Shown in pieces: positions 9,601-15,804 of a stretch of DNA of 64,000 nt. A program made the translations under genes and the position numbers. Under the pieces are notes generated by a model. That model was not told the origin of the DNA. It saw nothing but the letters and a program-made list of their open reading frames with translations, and did not search any database. This DNA is from Eubacterium_G segne (GTDB taxonomy: Bacteria; Bacillota; Clostridia; Lachnospirales; Lachnospiraceae): assembly GCF_014287775.1 (NCBI RefSeq), contig NZ_JACOOZ010000001.1, positions 310,001-374,000 of the forward strand, given 5' to 3'. Position 1 is the stretch's first letter. Each line of letters begins with the position of its first letter.

Positions 9601-10999
9601 TATATGACTTAATTAACTTTGTGCAGGATGCATCTGAATATACACCATACACTGCACCTTCAAGTGTTGCATCACCCTGTGCAGTCTTGCCTGTTTCTTC
9701 GTCAATCTTTACGGCAGTTAATTTTACCTTCTTGTACTTGTCCTTAAAAACAGGCTTGTATGCTAACTTATAGTTACTATAAGTTCCTTCTGTAGTTTCA
9801 GGCCAATCACCATCATCGTTTTTAATCCAAGAATCAGCCTTAGTAAGTGTTACTGTCACTTTATTATTAGTTAAATCAGTCATCTTATTATTTCCCTTGT
9901 CTACCACAAAAGAAGTCAATAGGTTGTCGCTTCCTGAATTTACTTCCTCAATAACATACTTATTACTGATATCATTCATCTGGTCATCAAGGTCTGCTTT
10001 TTTTAATTTTTCTGCACCAGCCTTAGATAAATCAGATGCGTAATTATATCCTTTATCATCTAATAGGTCTTTCATTTGCTTTTTGTCAGATACACTCATC
10101 TTTGATAATTCATCATCAGAAACGTAATAATATTTTTTTGAATTCAATACATATGTAAATCTAAATACAATTTTTCCGTTTGAATCTGTCATTACATCCT
10201 GACTAAACTTTGTTGCATCCTCATCCGCATCTTCTTTCACTGAATCTCCCCAACCATTATACTGATATGAATATAATTCCTTTATGTTTTTAGCTGTAAA
10301 TCTAAAAGTAACTTTTGGAAGAGTAGTTCCATCTTCATCAACTTTTTCAAGTGTTATTCTTTGTCTATAATATCTTTTTCCACTTGTAGCTAAATATTTA
10401 TATTCTTCATCAGTTGATTTTATTTGCAACAGTTTTTGAACTTCACTGTCATCCGTGGAGCCTGAATATTTCCAAATATAAATATCGCATTCCACTTTTT
10501 TCCCTACTTCAAAAATGTCCGAATATAACATATCATCTTTATAATATCCTGTATTCTTTTTAACCTGATTAATTACACTTTTTAAATTACTTTCACTTGT
10601 GTATCCCTCTTCAACACTCCAGATAAGACACTGTGCATAAACCCAAGCCTTATTACTACCTTTTTTCACTTGATCATACCAATATCCAATCTTGGCTTCT
10701 AACTTATTCTTTGTGTTGGCATCATCACTACTAATTGTTTTTGATTCAGATTTGTAAGTATATCCCGTATGACATGCCTTTCCCAAATCCATACAAAAAA
10801 CCGGCTTTGAATCTACCTGAGTTTGAAGCCATGTTCCGCTCTCACTCTTTGAACCTATATTCACTGTTCCTAATTTTCCCAGTGATTCCAAACTGGCAAC
10901 TCCACTTGCAGCACTTACTGAAACCATTGGGCAAACATTTGTTGTAATCATTACTGCAGCCAACAATCCTGCTATCATTTTCTTCATCTTATTTAACAT
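6683..10999 (-). CDS. thioester/SpaA-repeat LPXTG-type surface adhesin
   Basis: I place the start at 10999 (MLNKMKKMIAGLLAAVMI) because AGAGG lies just upstream; 1438 residues result. A signal peptide ends near 'VSVSAAS'. The N-terminal domain has the two signatures of thioester adhesins, 'VFCMDLG' (Cys about 69) and 'YAQCLIW' (Gln about 123), which can form an internal Cys-Gln bond reactive with host or partner amines. About eight SpaA/Cna-B-like repeats follow, for example 'VDEDGTTLPKVTFRF', 'KQDSRTGEPIAGAVFGF' and 'KKDITNGRELSGCHMQV'. The C-terminus is 'PDTPQTG', a hydrophobic helix and a basic tail, a sortase sorting signal. It is coupled to the class B sortase. The exact ligand is unknown. 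Confidence 0.87.
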   Translation of the reverse strand: MLNKMKKMIAGLLAAVMITTNVCPMVSVSAASGVASLESLGKLGTVNIGSKSESGTWLQTQVDSKPVFCMDLGKACHTGYTYKSESKTISSDDANTKNKLEAKIGYWYDQVKKGSNKAWVYAQCLIWSVEEGYTSESNLKSVINQVKKNTGYYKDDMLYSDIFEVGKKVECDIYIWKYSGSTDDSEVQKLLQIKSTDEEYKYLATSGKRYYRQRITLEKVDEDGTTLPKVTFRFTAKNIKELYSYQYNGWGDSVKEDADEDATKFSQDVMTDSNGKIVFRFTYVLNSKKYYYVSDDELSKMSVSDKKQMKDLLDDKGYNYASDLSKAGAEKLKKADLDDQMNDISNKYVIEEVNSGSDNLLTSFVVDKGNNKMTDLTNNKVTVTLTKADSWIKNDDGDWPETTEGTYSNYKLAYKPVFKDKYKKVKLTAVKIDEETGKTAQGDATLEGAVYGVYSDASCTKLIKSYTTDKNYQFETDYMRCGKTYYLKEITPPRGYLKNDRIYDIVADGAKFTAEYNSVEKQVSEKPVKGDVAIIKGMGNGTAGIVPFEESAQFQIYLASAGSYDKAKATERDILTTDLNGYAKSKQLPYGTYVVHQTVGSDNTEKCPDFYVNVTENGKTYQYLLNNPEFTAYLKIVKKDSKTHQTVLKKGTTYQIYKVDKEGNETLVTQKYSNGNAIVVVDRFVTDDTGEIITYEKLKAGTYKVYEIEGPEGYKVNKSPVIVEINSNSYKTMKDELGNEYLYAECEYYNDVTYGKFTLDKMGPELCGRNDESGAEANKTNDNTSGKTDAVSNKVTGTLNSTDKATGVNVNPFDYDDVKLNGVVFELTAKEDILSQDNQGTVLFNKDSVVATITTGEKAEFTNDCNGICKYNLKEDGTMTLNIPLGEYTLKEVKTKYGYVLPKQASWDLSFKWNNKDDEYVLDVSENSKEGKLDVYNDLVKTYITLEKQDSRTGEPIAGAVFGFYSRDNIYDRKGNVIVKAGEKIATVTTDENGVAKIPFNVPVMDEGYGKVDEQGKLINEALNSGNYYFLEESVSDSYYIDREMHEVHLEYKNQETAMVSARVMVKEDQTETVISKRMIASSVEIKDCHLKISDENGNEIISWISGDISSVKLNENLKKMGYSNVHVEKDNDYALRIYGLLKNREYTLTETRSADGFVTADAITFKLVESGSSNCRTKVYVKSGDSFKENIDNQVVMYDDTTKVEFSKKDITNGRELSGCHMQVTDKETGVVMDEWVSTEESHVIEGKYAVGKTYVLTEKQPRDGYATAASVEFTVADDGNVQKVSMMDDTIKVQFNKTASDTKKQLSGAKYKVYDSKGRKVYEFTTGKNDELIEGILKAGETYTFKEVSSPKHYRVAKDKKIRIRDTGKLQKLTVVDERIPEVPDTPQTGIKGKTAGMMISLISLLMALGCFACVRAKDKSKYNFKQEKKENEEND

Positions 11000-11030
11000 C
11001 TTATACCTCTTTCCTTTCTTGAAAAAGACA

Positions 11031-11069
11031 AAAAAATACCTTATCAAATCACTAAAGATTTAATAAGGC
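11031..11069 (-). terminator. terminator after the CAP-domain gene
   Basis: On the minus strand GCCTTATTAAATC pairs with GATTTGATAAGGT around a 6-base loop and is followed by ATTTTTTT. It lies between the CAP-domain gene and the adhesin start, so the adhesin-sortase unit probably has its own start or depends on read-through. Confidence 0.75.
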
Positions 11070-11085
11070 GTTATCTGTCATTTAT

Positions 11086-12009
11086 TCATTTTTTACATTT
11101 TTCTTCTAGAAGTTTATCTATGTCTGCATCTGCAAACAATGCAACCCAATAATAACCTCCACTTGCTCTATAGCATGCTATCGCTCCCTTAACGTGACTC
11201 TTTGATAATAAATTTTTGTAATGAGCACTGCTTCTTTTCCATTGCTTCATCGCTTCCTTGTATGAGAAAGCTCCTTCAAGAATGTTTTCACTAGAAACAT
11301 AATTTATGCCATATTCAGAATCTCCTTCCTCAATCCAAATAAACTCATCATCAATCTTATATTTTTTTGAGAAAACCTTCATTGCTGTTTCATACCATCC
11401 GTCATGTCTGTAGTTCTTGCTGATTTGCTTTGCTCTCTCCAAACAAACATTATATACATTCTCTGACCATTCAATTTTCTCTGCTCCTGCAGATTTTCTG
11501 TACTTATTTTGAAGTACAAATGCATTTTCAGATGCTACTCTGTCTGTGAAAGGCTTCTTAACTTTGCCCCACTTTGTTCTTGGATAAAGTTCTTTCTTTA
11601 TTTTAACATTTTTCACTTTTGAAAATTGTCCATACACATTGTTTCCATTAATTTTCTTGTATGCCCTTATCCTTATCTTAACCTTCTCACCCTGAAAACA
11701 ATTTGTTAACGTAAAGTAATTTTTCTTTGTTGTTTTTATTTTCTTCCAGTTTTTTGTCACTGGATAGTAAACATAAACATTGTAACCTGCAACTTTCTTT
11801 TGCTTTTTCCAACTTATCTTGTAACCTGCTGTATACTTTAACTTAGTTGTTGCAAGACTGGCATTCTTGATGCTCTTAAAAGTCTTGGTAACTTCTCTTG
11901 TCCTTACATTAGTCACTTTGGATATTTCTGTCGCTTCAACACTGCTTGAACATATCACATTGGCGATAATCAGCATTACTATAATCACATATTTAATTTT
12001 TTTAATCAT
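11086..12009 (-). CDS. secreted Fn3-like plus CAP (SCP/PR1) domain protein
   Basis: The start at 12009 (MIKKIKYVIIVMLIIANVIC) follows AGAAGGG at 8-base spacing; an upstream TTG is less likely. The 307-residue product has a signal peptide, then a fibronectin-III-like module (about 45-135) ending 'IRIRAYKKINGNNVYGQFSK', then a CAP domain with 'ENAFVLQNKYRKSAGAEKI', 'SSENILEGAFSYKEAMKQW' and 'SAHYKNLLSKSHVKGAIACY'. Bacterial CAP proteins are secreted and mostly of unknown activity. It lies between the adhesin and the replication genes and is probably part of the surface cargo. A paired-box regulatory site precedes it. Confidence 0.8.
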   Translation of the reverse strand: MIKKIKYVIIVMLIIANVICSSSVEATEISKVTNVRTREVTKTFKSIKNASLATTKLKYTAGYKISWKKQKKVAGYNVYVYYPVTKNWKKIKTTKKNYFTLTNCFQGEKVKIRIRAYKKINGNNVYGQFSKVKNVKIKKELYPRTKWGKVKKPFTDRVASENAFVLQNKYRKSAGAEKIEWSENVYNVCLERAKQISKNYRHDGWYETAMKVFSKKYKIDDEFIWIEEGDSEYGINYVSSENILEGAFSYKEAMKQWKRSSAHYKNLLSKSHVKGAIACYRASGGYYWVALFADADIDKLLEEKCKK

Positions 12010-12135
12010 GGTACCAACCCTTCTGCGCAAAATTTAAGTCCATTTATAACAAACATTTATCAACATCAATGCAGTGGTAAATACATCAACTGTTGATAGG
12101 ACTATAATAGCACAACAAATCTGTAAAACAAAACT

Positions 12136-12186
12136 CTAGTATGGTCTTTTTTTGACCTTTTTCGAGTCTACTATGGTTCTTTTTTC
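12136..12186 (-). promoter_or_regulatory. paired 32-bp-spaced upstream boxes, copy 2
   Basis: CTAGTATGGTCTTTT at 12136 and CTACTATGGTTCTTTTTT at 12168 repeat the copy at 1156-1203, again exactly 32 bp apart. On the minus strand they read AAGACCATACTAG and lie just upstream of TTTTACA and TATTATAG promoter-like sequences that lead to the CAP-domain gene. The right edge touches the stop of the replication gene. Confidence 0.45.
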
Positions 12187-12188
12187 AT

Positions 12189-13250
12189 TTAATCGCTTCT
12201 AAATTTTGTTCTCATTGCCAACTCCGGCATATCATGCTGAACCAATGCTTTATAATAACTATCCATTGTCATTGGAGCATTATATAACGTTGCCAGTAAA
12301 TATTTTTTTATGTTTCTTACATCAGAGCTATTATGGTTCAGGCAATCTAAAACATATTCAATATGACTCTTGTCTAATTTACAAAATCTTGACTTTATCA
12401 TTTCTGTTGAAATTCTATTGCCACTGATTATCTGATACTCCTTGTCACTTACTATTGCCTCAACCATAATGTCAACCAGATTGTCAACTTGTTCTCTGTC
12501 AGTTGTGTTATTCTCAATCAGGAGGTCGTAATCAATGTTGTGTTTTATCAATTTTTCGTATGCTTCGTATTTTAGTTTTATCATATCCCTTCCCATCCTA
12601 TCACCTGCAGTAGGCGTGATATGATTAGATGTGATATAACTCTCATTAGTATTATTTATATTAGTCTTACTACTATCAGTCTTATTATTAAGTGGTGCAA
12701 CATCGGTAACCTCTTGAAGTATAATATTTACACCTCTTGAAGTTTCCTCTCCTACACTTCTTGAAGTGTAAGGTGTTACACCTCTGGAGGTTTCCTCCCT
12801 TACACCTCTTAAAGTGTAAGATGTTACACCTCTAGAATCTCCGCAATTATCCTGTGAAGTTTCAATATCTTCTTTGTCTCCTGAATAATATCTTTCAATT
12901 ATGAAGCTTTTTACATACAACAGGCTTGGTAAACCTAATCCCCTTCGTTTCTTTTCAACTAAGCCAAATTCAACCAGTTCATTAAGGTACTTTACCGCTG
13001 TCTTCTTACTAAAATTGAAATCTTCCATTATTTCAGCAACCTGGTATATTATGTACACTCTGTTCTCGTCATCAAACCATCTGTTTTTCATTGATAGATT
13101 CATTCTGTCAAGTAGCACTCCATACAAAAGTTTGGCATTGACTGACAAATCTTCAAACATTGGATCTGTTATCATTGTCTTTGGTATCTTTATGAAATTA
13201 AATTGGTCGGCTTGGTTTCCATAATAATAATCAAATGCCATATCCTTCAC
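12189..13250 (-). CDS. RepA_N-type replication initiator
   Basis: The 353-residue protein has the RepA_N N-terminal domain: 'FNFIKIPKTMITDPMFEDLS', 'AKLLYGVLLDRMNLS' and 'FNFSKKTAVKYLNELVEFGLVEKKRRG', a winged-helix DNA-binding fold found in initiators of low-GC plasmids and ICEs. The start is GTG at 13250, or ATG at 13241. The middle (about residues 138-185) consists of 8-residue repeats (SRGVTPYT, SRSVGEET, SRGVNIIL) encoded by a 24-bp iteron array. The C-terminal part has no motif I know. It overlaps parB by 20 bases. It should open an origin located within its own gene and allow extrachromosomal replication of element A. Confidence 0.85.
   Translation of the reverse strand: MKDMAFDYYYGNQADQFNFIKIPKTMITDPMFEDLSVNAKLLYGVLLDRMNLSMKNRWFDDENRVYIIYQVAEIMEDFNFSKKTAVKYLNELVEFGLVEKKRRGLGLPSLLYVKSFIIERYYSGDKEDIETSQDNCGDSRGVTSYTLRGVREETSRGVTPYTSRSVGEETSRGVNIILQEVTDVAPLNNKTDSSKTNINNTNESYITSNHITPTAGDRMGRDMIKLKYEAYEKLIKHNIDYDLLIENNTTDREQVDNLVDIMVEAIVSDKEYQIISGNRISTEMIKSRFCKLDKSHIEYVLDCLNHNSSDVRNIKKYLLATLYNAPMTMDSYYKALVQHDMPELAMRTKFRSD
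12705..12840. repeat. 24-bp-period iteron array inside rep
   Basis: Units resembling TTACACCTCTTGAAGT recur with TAC at 12729, 12753, 12777, 12801 and 12825, a period of exactly 24 bp, with a diverged sixth unit at about 12705. Some units extend to small inverted repeats (CACTTCTTGAAGTG). RepA_N plasmids are known to carry their origins as iterons within the rep gene, so this is the best candidate origin of element A. Confidence 0.7.
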
Positions 13251-14094
13251 TCTTCCATTTCTCCAGAAGCTGATAAATTATTTCTTCCATATCTTTCTTC
13301 GAATAATCTTTCGGAAAGTACTTTTCTAATTTATTCTCTGGTAATATTACTTTTTTCTTTTTCCTTGGTTTCGAATTAATATTTTCAACCACATCAGAAA
13401 TCTGTTCCTTGTTTTCTTTATTCATTTCTCTAATACGCTTAATTTGCTCATCATTAATGCTGTATCCCTGATTAATGTAATTTAATACTTCTTTCTGCTT
13501 TTCTTCTGACAAATCAGCAATTTTTACCGCTAACGTGATTGTTAGTTTCTTCTGATCCACCATATCCAATAATTCAGCAATCAGGTTTGTTAGTTTAACA
13601 TATCTGGTAACCTGTCTGCCTCCAAGTCCGTTGTCCTCGCCAACAATCTCACGACTTCTGTCACCCCTTTTTCCCATATGACTTATGGCGTCCATCTTCA
13701 TCTTAAAGGCAAATGCCTTTTCACTTGGTAGTATTTCCTCTCTTTGAATGTTACTGTCAACCATAATTATCGTGGCATCATCATCCGTTAACTCCTTTAT
13801 TATTACAGGTACTTTTTCCAATCCTATTATCTCTGCGGCTCTCTTTCTTCTGTGCCCTGATATTACTTCATAGAAGTTATCCTTTTTTCTTACCAAAATT
13901 GGTGACAGTATTCCTCTTTCCCTTATTGAACTAACAAGTTCATTCATTCTTTCATCATCCAGCACCTTAAACGGATGATTTTTAAACTCTCTTAATAAGT
14001 TAATGTCTAATTCCTTTGTTCCTTCACTTTCAATATTCACACCAAGTAATTCATCATAACTTGTTAATTTTATCTTCTCTCCAAATTTACTCAT
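13231..14094 (-). CDS. parB: ParB-family partition protein
   Basis: The 287-residue protein has the ParB/Spo0J N-terminal CTP-binding domain: 'LSPILVRKKDNFYEVISGHR' leading into GHRRKRAAE, and 'DSNIQREEILPSEKAFAF', followed by an HTH region ('LTITLAVKIADLSEEKQ') and a basic C-terminal part. It overlaps parA by 8 bases and rep by 20, so the three form one translationally coupled operon. It should bind a centromere site and work with ParA to segregate the element. A site like the chromosomal parS consensus is not evident in the vicinity. Confidence 0.9.
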   Translation of the reverse strand: MSKFGEKIKLTSYDELLGVNIESEGTKELDINLLREFKNHPFKVLDDERMNELVSSIRERGILSPILVRKKDNFYEVISGHRRKRAAEIIGLEKVPVIIKELTDDDATIIMVDSNIQREEILPSEKAFAFKMKMDAISHMGKRGDRSREIVGEDNGLGGRQVTRYVKLTNLIAELLDMVDQKKLTITLAVKIADLSEEKQKEVLNYINQGYSINDEQIKRIREMNKENKEQISDVVENINSKPRKKKKVILPENKLEKYFPKDYSKKDMEEIIYQLLEKWKSEGYGI

Positions 14095-14869
14095 TTTCCA
14101 AGACCTCCTCTGTTAATAATTCATAGCTCTTTGCAACCTTGCTTCTTGCATCGTGTGTGTATATGCTCTTTCCCACTGCACTTGTTTCTGCAGCTCTTAC
14201 TGACATTGGAATCTTATTGTCAAAGATTCTTATGCTCTCTCCATATGTGTTTCCCAAAGCCTCGATGATGTCCTTTGTATAATTTGAACGCATGTCGACC
14301 ATCGTAAGCAACAGTCCCTCAATTGTAAGACCCGGATTGATCTGTTTCTTTACTCGGCTTATGGTTTTTATAAGTTGCTGTAATCCCTTAACCGGCAAAT
14401 ACGCCGCCTGACTGGGTATAATGACCGAATTGGCACATGTTAATGCATTTATGGTAATAACACCCAAACTTGGCATGCAATCAATTAATATGACATCATA
14501 TTGTTCTGTGATTTCTCCTAACAAACACTTCATTACCATTTCCCTACTCATTACACTTACCATTGATACTTCTAAACCTGACAGTTCAATATTTGCGGGG
14601 ATAAAATCTACCCCTTCACAATGATGGTGGATTAATTTTTTATAATCAATTTTTTCATCATTGATTACATCCAACATTGCATTTGCTAGTGTATAATCAA
14701 GTTCATCTGGTTCATTTACACCTAAACAGATTGATGCACTTCCTTGAGGATCTGCGTCCACTATCAAAACTTTTTTTCCTTTTCTCACTAAACCTATTCC
14801 TAGGTTGACTGCGGTTGTGCTTTTTCCACAACCCCCTTTCTGGTTTGCTATTGCAATTATCTTACTCAT
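14087..14869 (-). CDS. parA: ParA-family partition ATPase
   Basis: The 260-residue ATPase has the deviant Walker A 'NQKGGCGKSTTAVNLGIGL', Walker A' in 'VLIVDADPQGSAS' and the Walker B region 'YDVILIDCMPSLGVITINAL'. This is the Soj/ParA type that binds nucleoid DNA in its ATP form and is stimulated by ParB. Immediately upstream are three small DUF6462 genes and downstream are parB and rep, the usual order in Clostridial ICEs and plasmids. It keeps element A from being lost when excised. Confidence 0.93.
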   Translation of the reverse strand: MSKIIAIANQKGGCGKSTTAVNLGIGLVRKGKKVLIVDADPQGSASICLGVNEPDELDYTLANAMLDVINDEKIDYKKLIHHHCEGVDFIPANIELSGLEVSMVSVMSREMVMKCLLGEITEQYDVILIDCMPSLGVITINALTCANSVIIPSQAAYLPVKGLQQLIKTISRVKKQINPGLTIEGLLLTMVDMRSNYTKDIIEALGNTYGESIRIFDNKIPMSVRAAETSAVGKSIYTHDARSKVAKSYELLTEEVLENE

Positions 14870-14879
14870 ATACTTCCTC

Positions 14880-15089
14880 CTACAATTCTCTAAATTTTTC
14901 TAAAAATTTCTCAAAGATTTCGCAATTCACCAACACAATCCCATTAACCTTATAGGTTGCCTTTGCTTCTTTAGCTAATTGTTCAAACTTGCTATGTCCC
15001 ATACTGTACAGTTCTGCACCTTCTTTATATCTAACAAATTTCTTAGCCAATGCTTTCGTTTCTCTTACTGTTCCTGCACTATTAACCAT
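14880..15089 (-). CDS. DUF6462 family small protein, third of three
   Basis: The 69-residue product reads 'KFVRYKEGAELYSMGHSKFE' followed by 'QLAKEAKATYKVNGIVLVN', the signature of DUF6462, a short family with a helix-turn-helix-like pattern reminiscent of excisionases. It overlaps the stop of the preceding paralogue in TAATG and lies 10 bases before parA. A DNA-binding role in control or excision is inferred from length, fold-like pattern and position. Confidence 0.7.
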   Translation of the reverse strand: MVNSAGTVRETKALAKKFVRYKEGAELYSMGHSKFEQLAKEAKATYKVNGIVLVNCEIFEKFLEKFREL

Positions 15090-15325
15090 TATTTTTCCTC
15101 CTTCAATCTAAGTTTTCTGATGTGTTGTTCTAAAATATGTCTGTTAACTCTTACCATTTTGCCAATCTTATAAACTGCACCTGACTCTCTACATATTCTT
15201 ATAAAAGGTTTCATTCCCATCTTGTAATACTCTGCACCTTGCTTGAAGGTAATAAAATCCCTCTGTAACATGTCAATATCCTGTTCATCAATGTCATATG
15301 AATACATCCAAATATTTCCACTCAT
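15089..15325 (-). CDS. DUF6462 family small protein, second of three
   Basis: The 78-residue product contains 'FITFKQGAEYYKMGMKPFIR' and 'SGAVYKIGKMVRVNRHILEQ', matching its two neighbours across the whole core while its N-terminus (MSGNIWMYSYDIDEQDIDML) is distinct. It is preceded by an AGGAGGTGAG ribosome binding site and coupled to the next gene by TAATG. The three copies probably arose by tandem duplication and have since diverged. Confidence 0.7.
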   Translation of the reverse strand: MSGNIWMYSYDIDEQDIDMLQRDFITFKQGAEYYKMGMKPFIRICRESGAVYKIGKMVRVNRHILEQHIRKLRLKEEK

Positions 15326-15339
15326 ATTCTGCTCACCTC

Positions 15340-15576
15340 CTATTTCTTTGCTGGTTCATGAAATTGCTCTAAATATTCATTAAAAATATCTCTGTTAATC
15401 AATACATATCCATCAATTCTGTAAATAGCCCCAGCCTTGCTTGCCAATTCAAACAATTTTTTATGTTGAATACTATAAACATGTTCTGCTTCCTGATACC
15501 TTAAAAACTTCTTTTCAAGATTTCTTCTTTTTTCCTTAACTTCTTTAATTGGCATAAATTCTTGTTTTCTTTCCAT
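15340..15576 (-). CDS. DUF6462 family small protein, first of three
   Basis: I start the gene at 15576 (MERKQEFMPIKEVKEKR), which follows TAAGGAGATTTATT; a longer frame from 15612 lacks such a site. The 78-residue product has the core 'KFLRYQEAEHVYSIQHKKLF' and 'AGAIYRIDGYVLINRDIFNE'. As first gene of the presumed DUF6462-parA-parB-rep operon it may set its expression. Confidence 0.7.
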   Translation of the reverse strand: MERKQEFMPIKEVKEKRRNLEKKFLRYQEAEHVYSIQHKKLFELASKAGAIYRIDGYVLINRDIFNEYLEQFHEPAKK

Positions 15577-15627
15577 AATAAATCTCCTTAATAAAAATTT
15601 GAGTCTATGCAAAATGGCAACAAAAAA

Positions 15628-15661
15628 GACACTTTTTAAAAATTGCTTTTTAAAAAGTGTC
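15628..15661 (-). terminator. lysS terminator
   Basis: A perfect 15-bp stem (GACACTTTTTAAAAA and its complement) with a TTGC loop is followed on the minus strand by CTTTTTTG. It lies about 150 bases after lysS and isolates element A from the core gene. Confidence 0.75.
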
Positions 15662-15743
15662 CTAATTAGGATTAACTATTATATAGTTGTTTGACAGTTA
15701 TATATCTCATATTGATACATAACTCTTCGTATAAACCTTCTGA

Positions 15744-15765
15744 TTTGATGTCAATTTGATGTCAA
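15744..15765. repeat. tandem 11-bp repeat at the element A/core junction
   Basis: TTTGATGTCAA occurs twice head to tail without a gap, 39 bases beyond the end of lysS. The surrounding 15662-15804 holds no gene. Such short direct repeats near an element edge can be integrase arm sites or part of an attachment site, but no matching copy was found elsewhere in the window. Confidence 0.35.
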
Positions 15766-15804
15766 ATTTAATTTAAACCTCTGCAAACCCTTTATTTATG
15801 AGCT

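Noticed and set aside
12028..12030. TTG start for the CAP-domain protein
   Set aside because: The ATG at 12009 has AGAAGGG at good spacing and begins a cleaner signal peptide.
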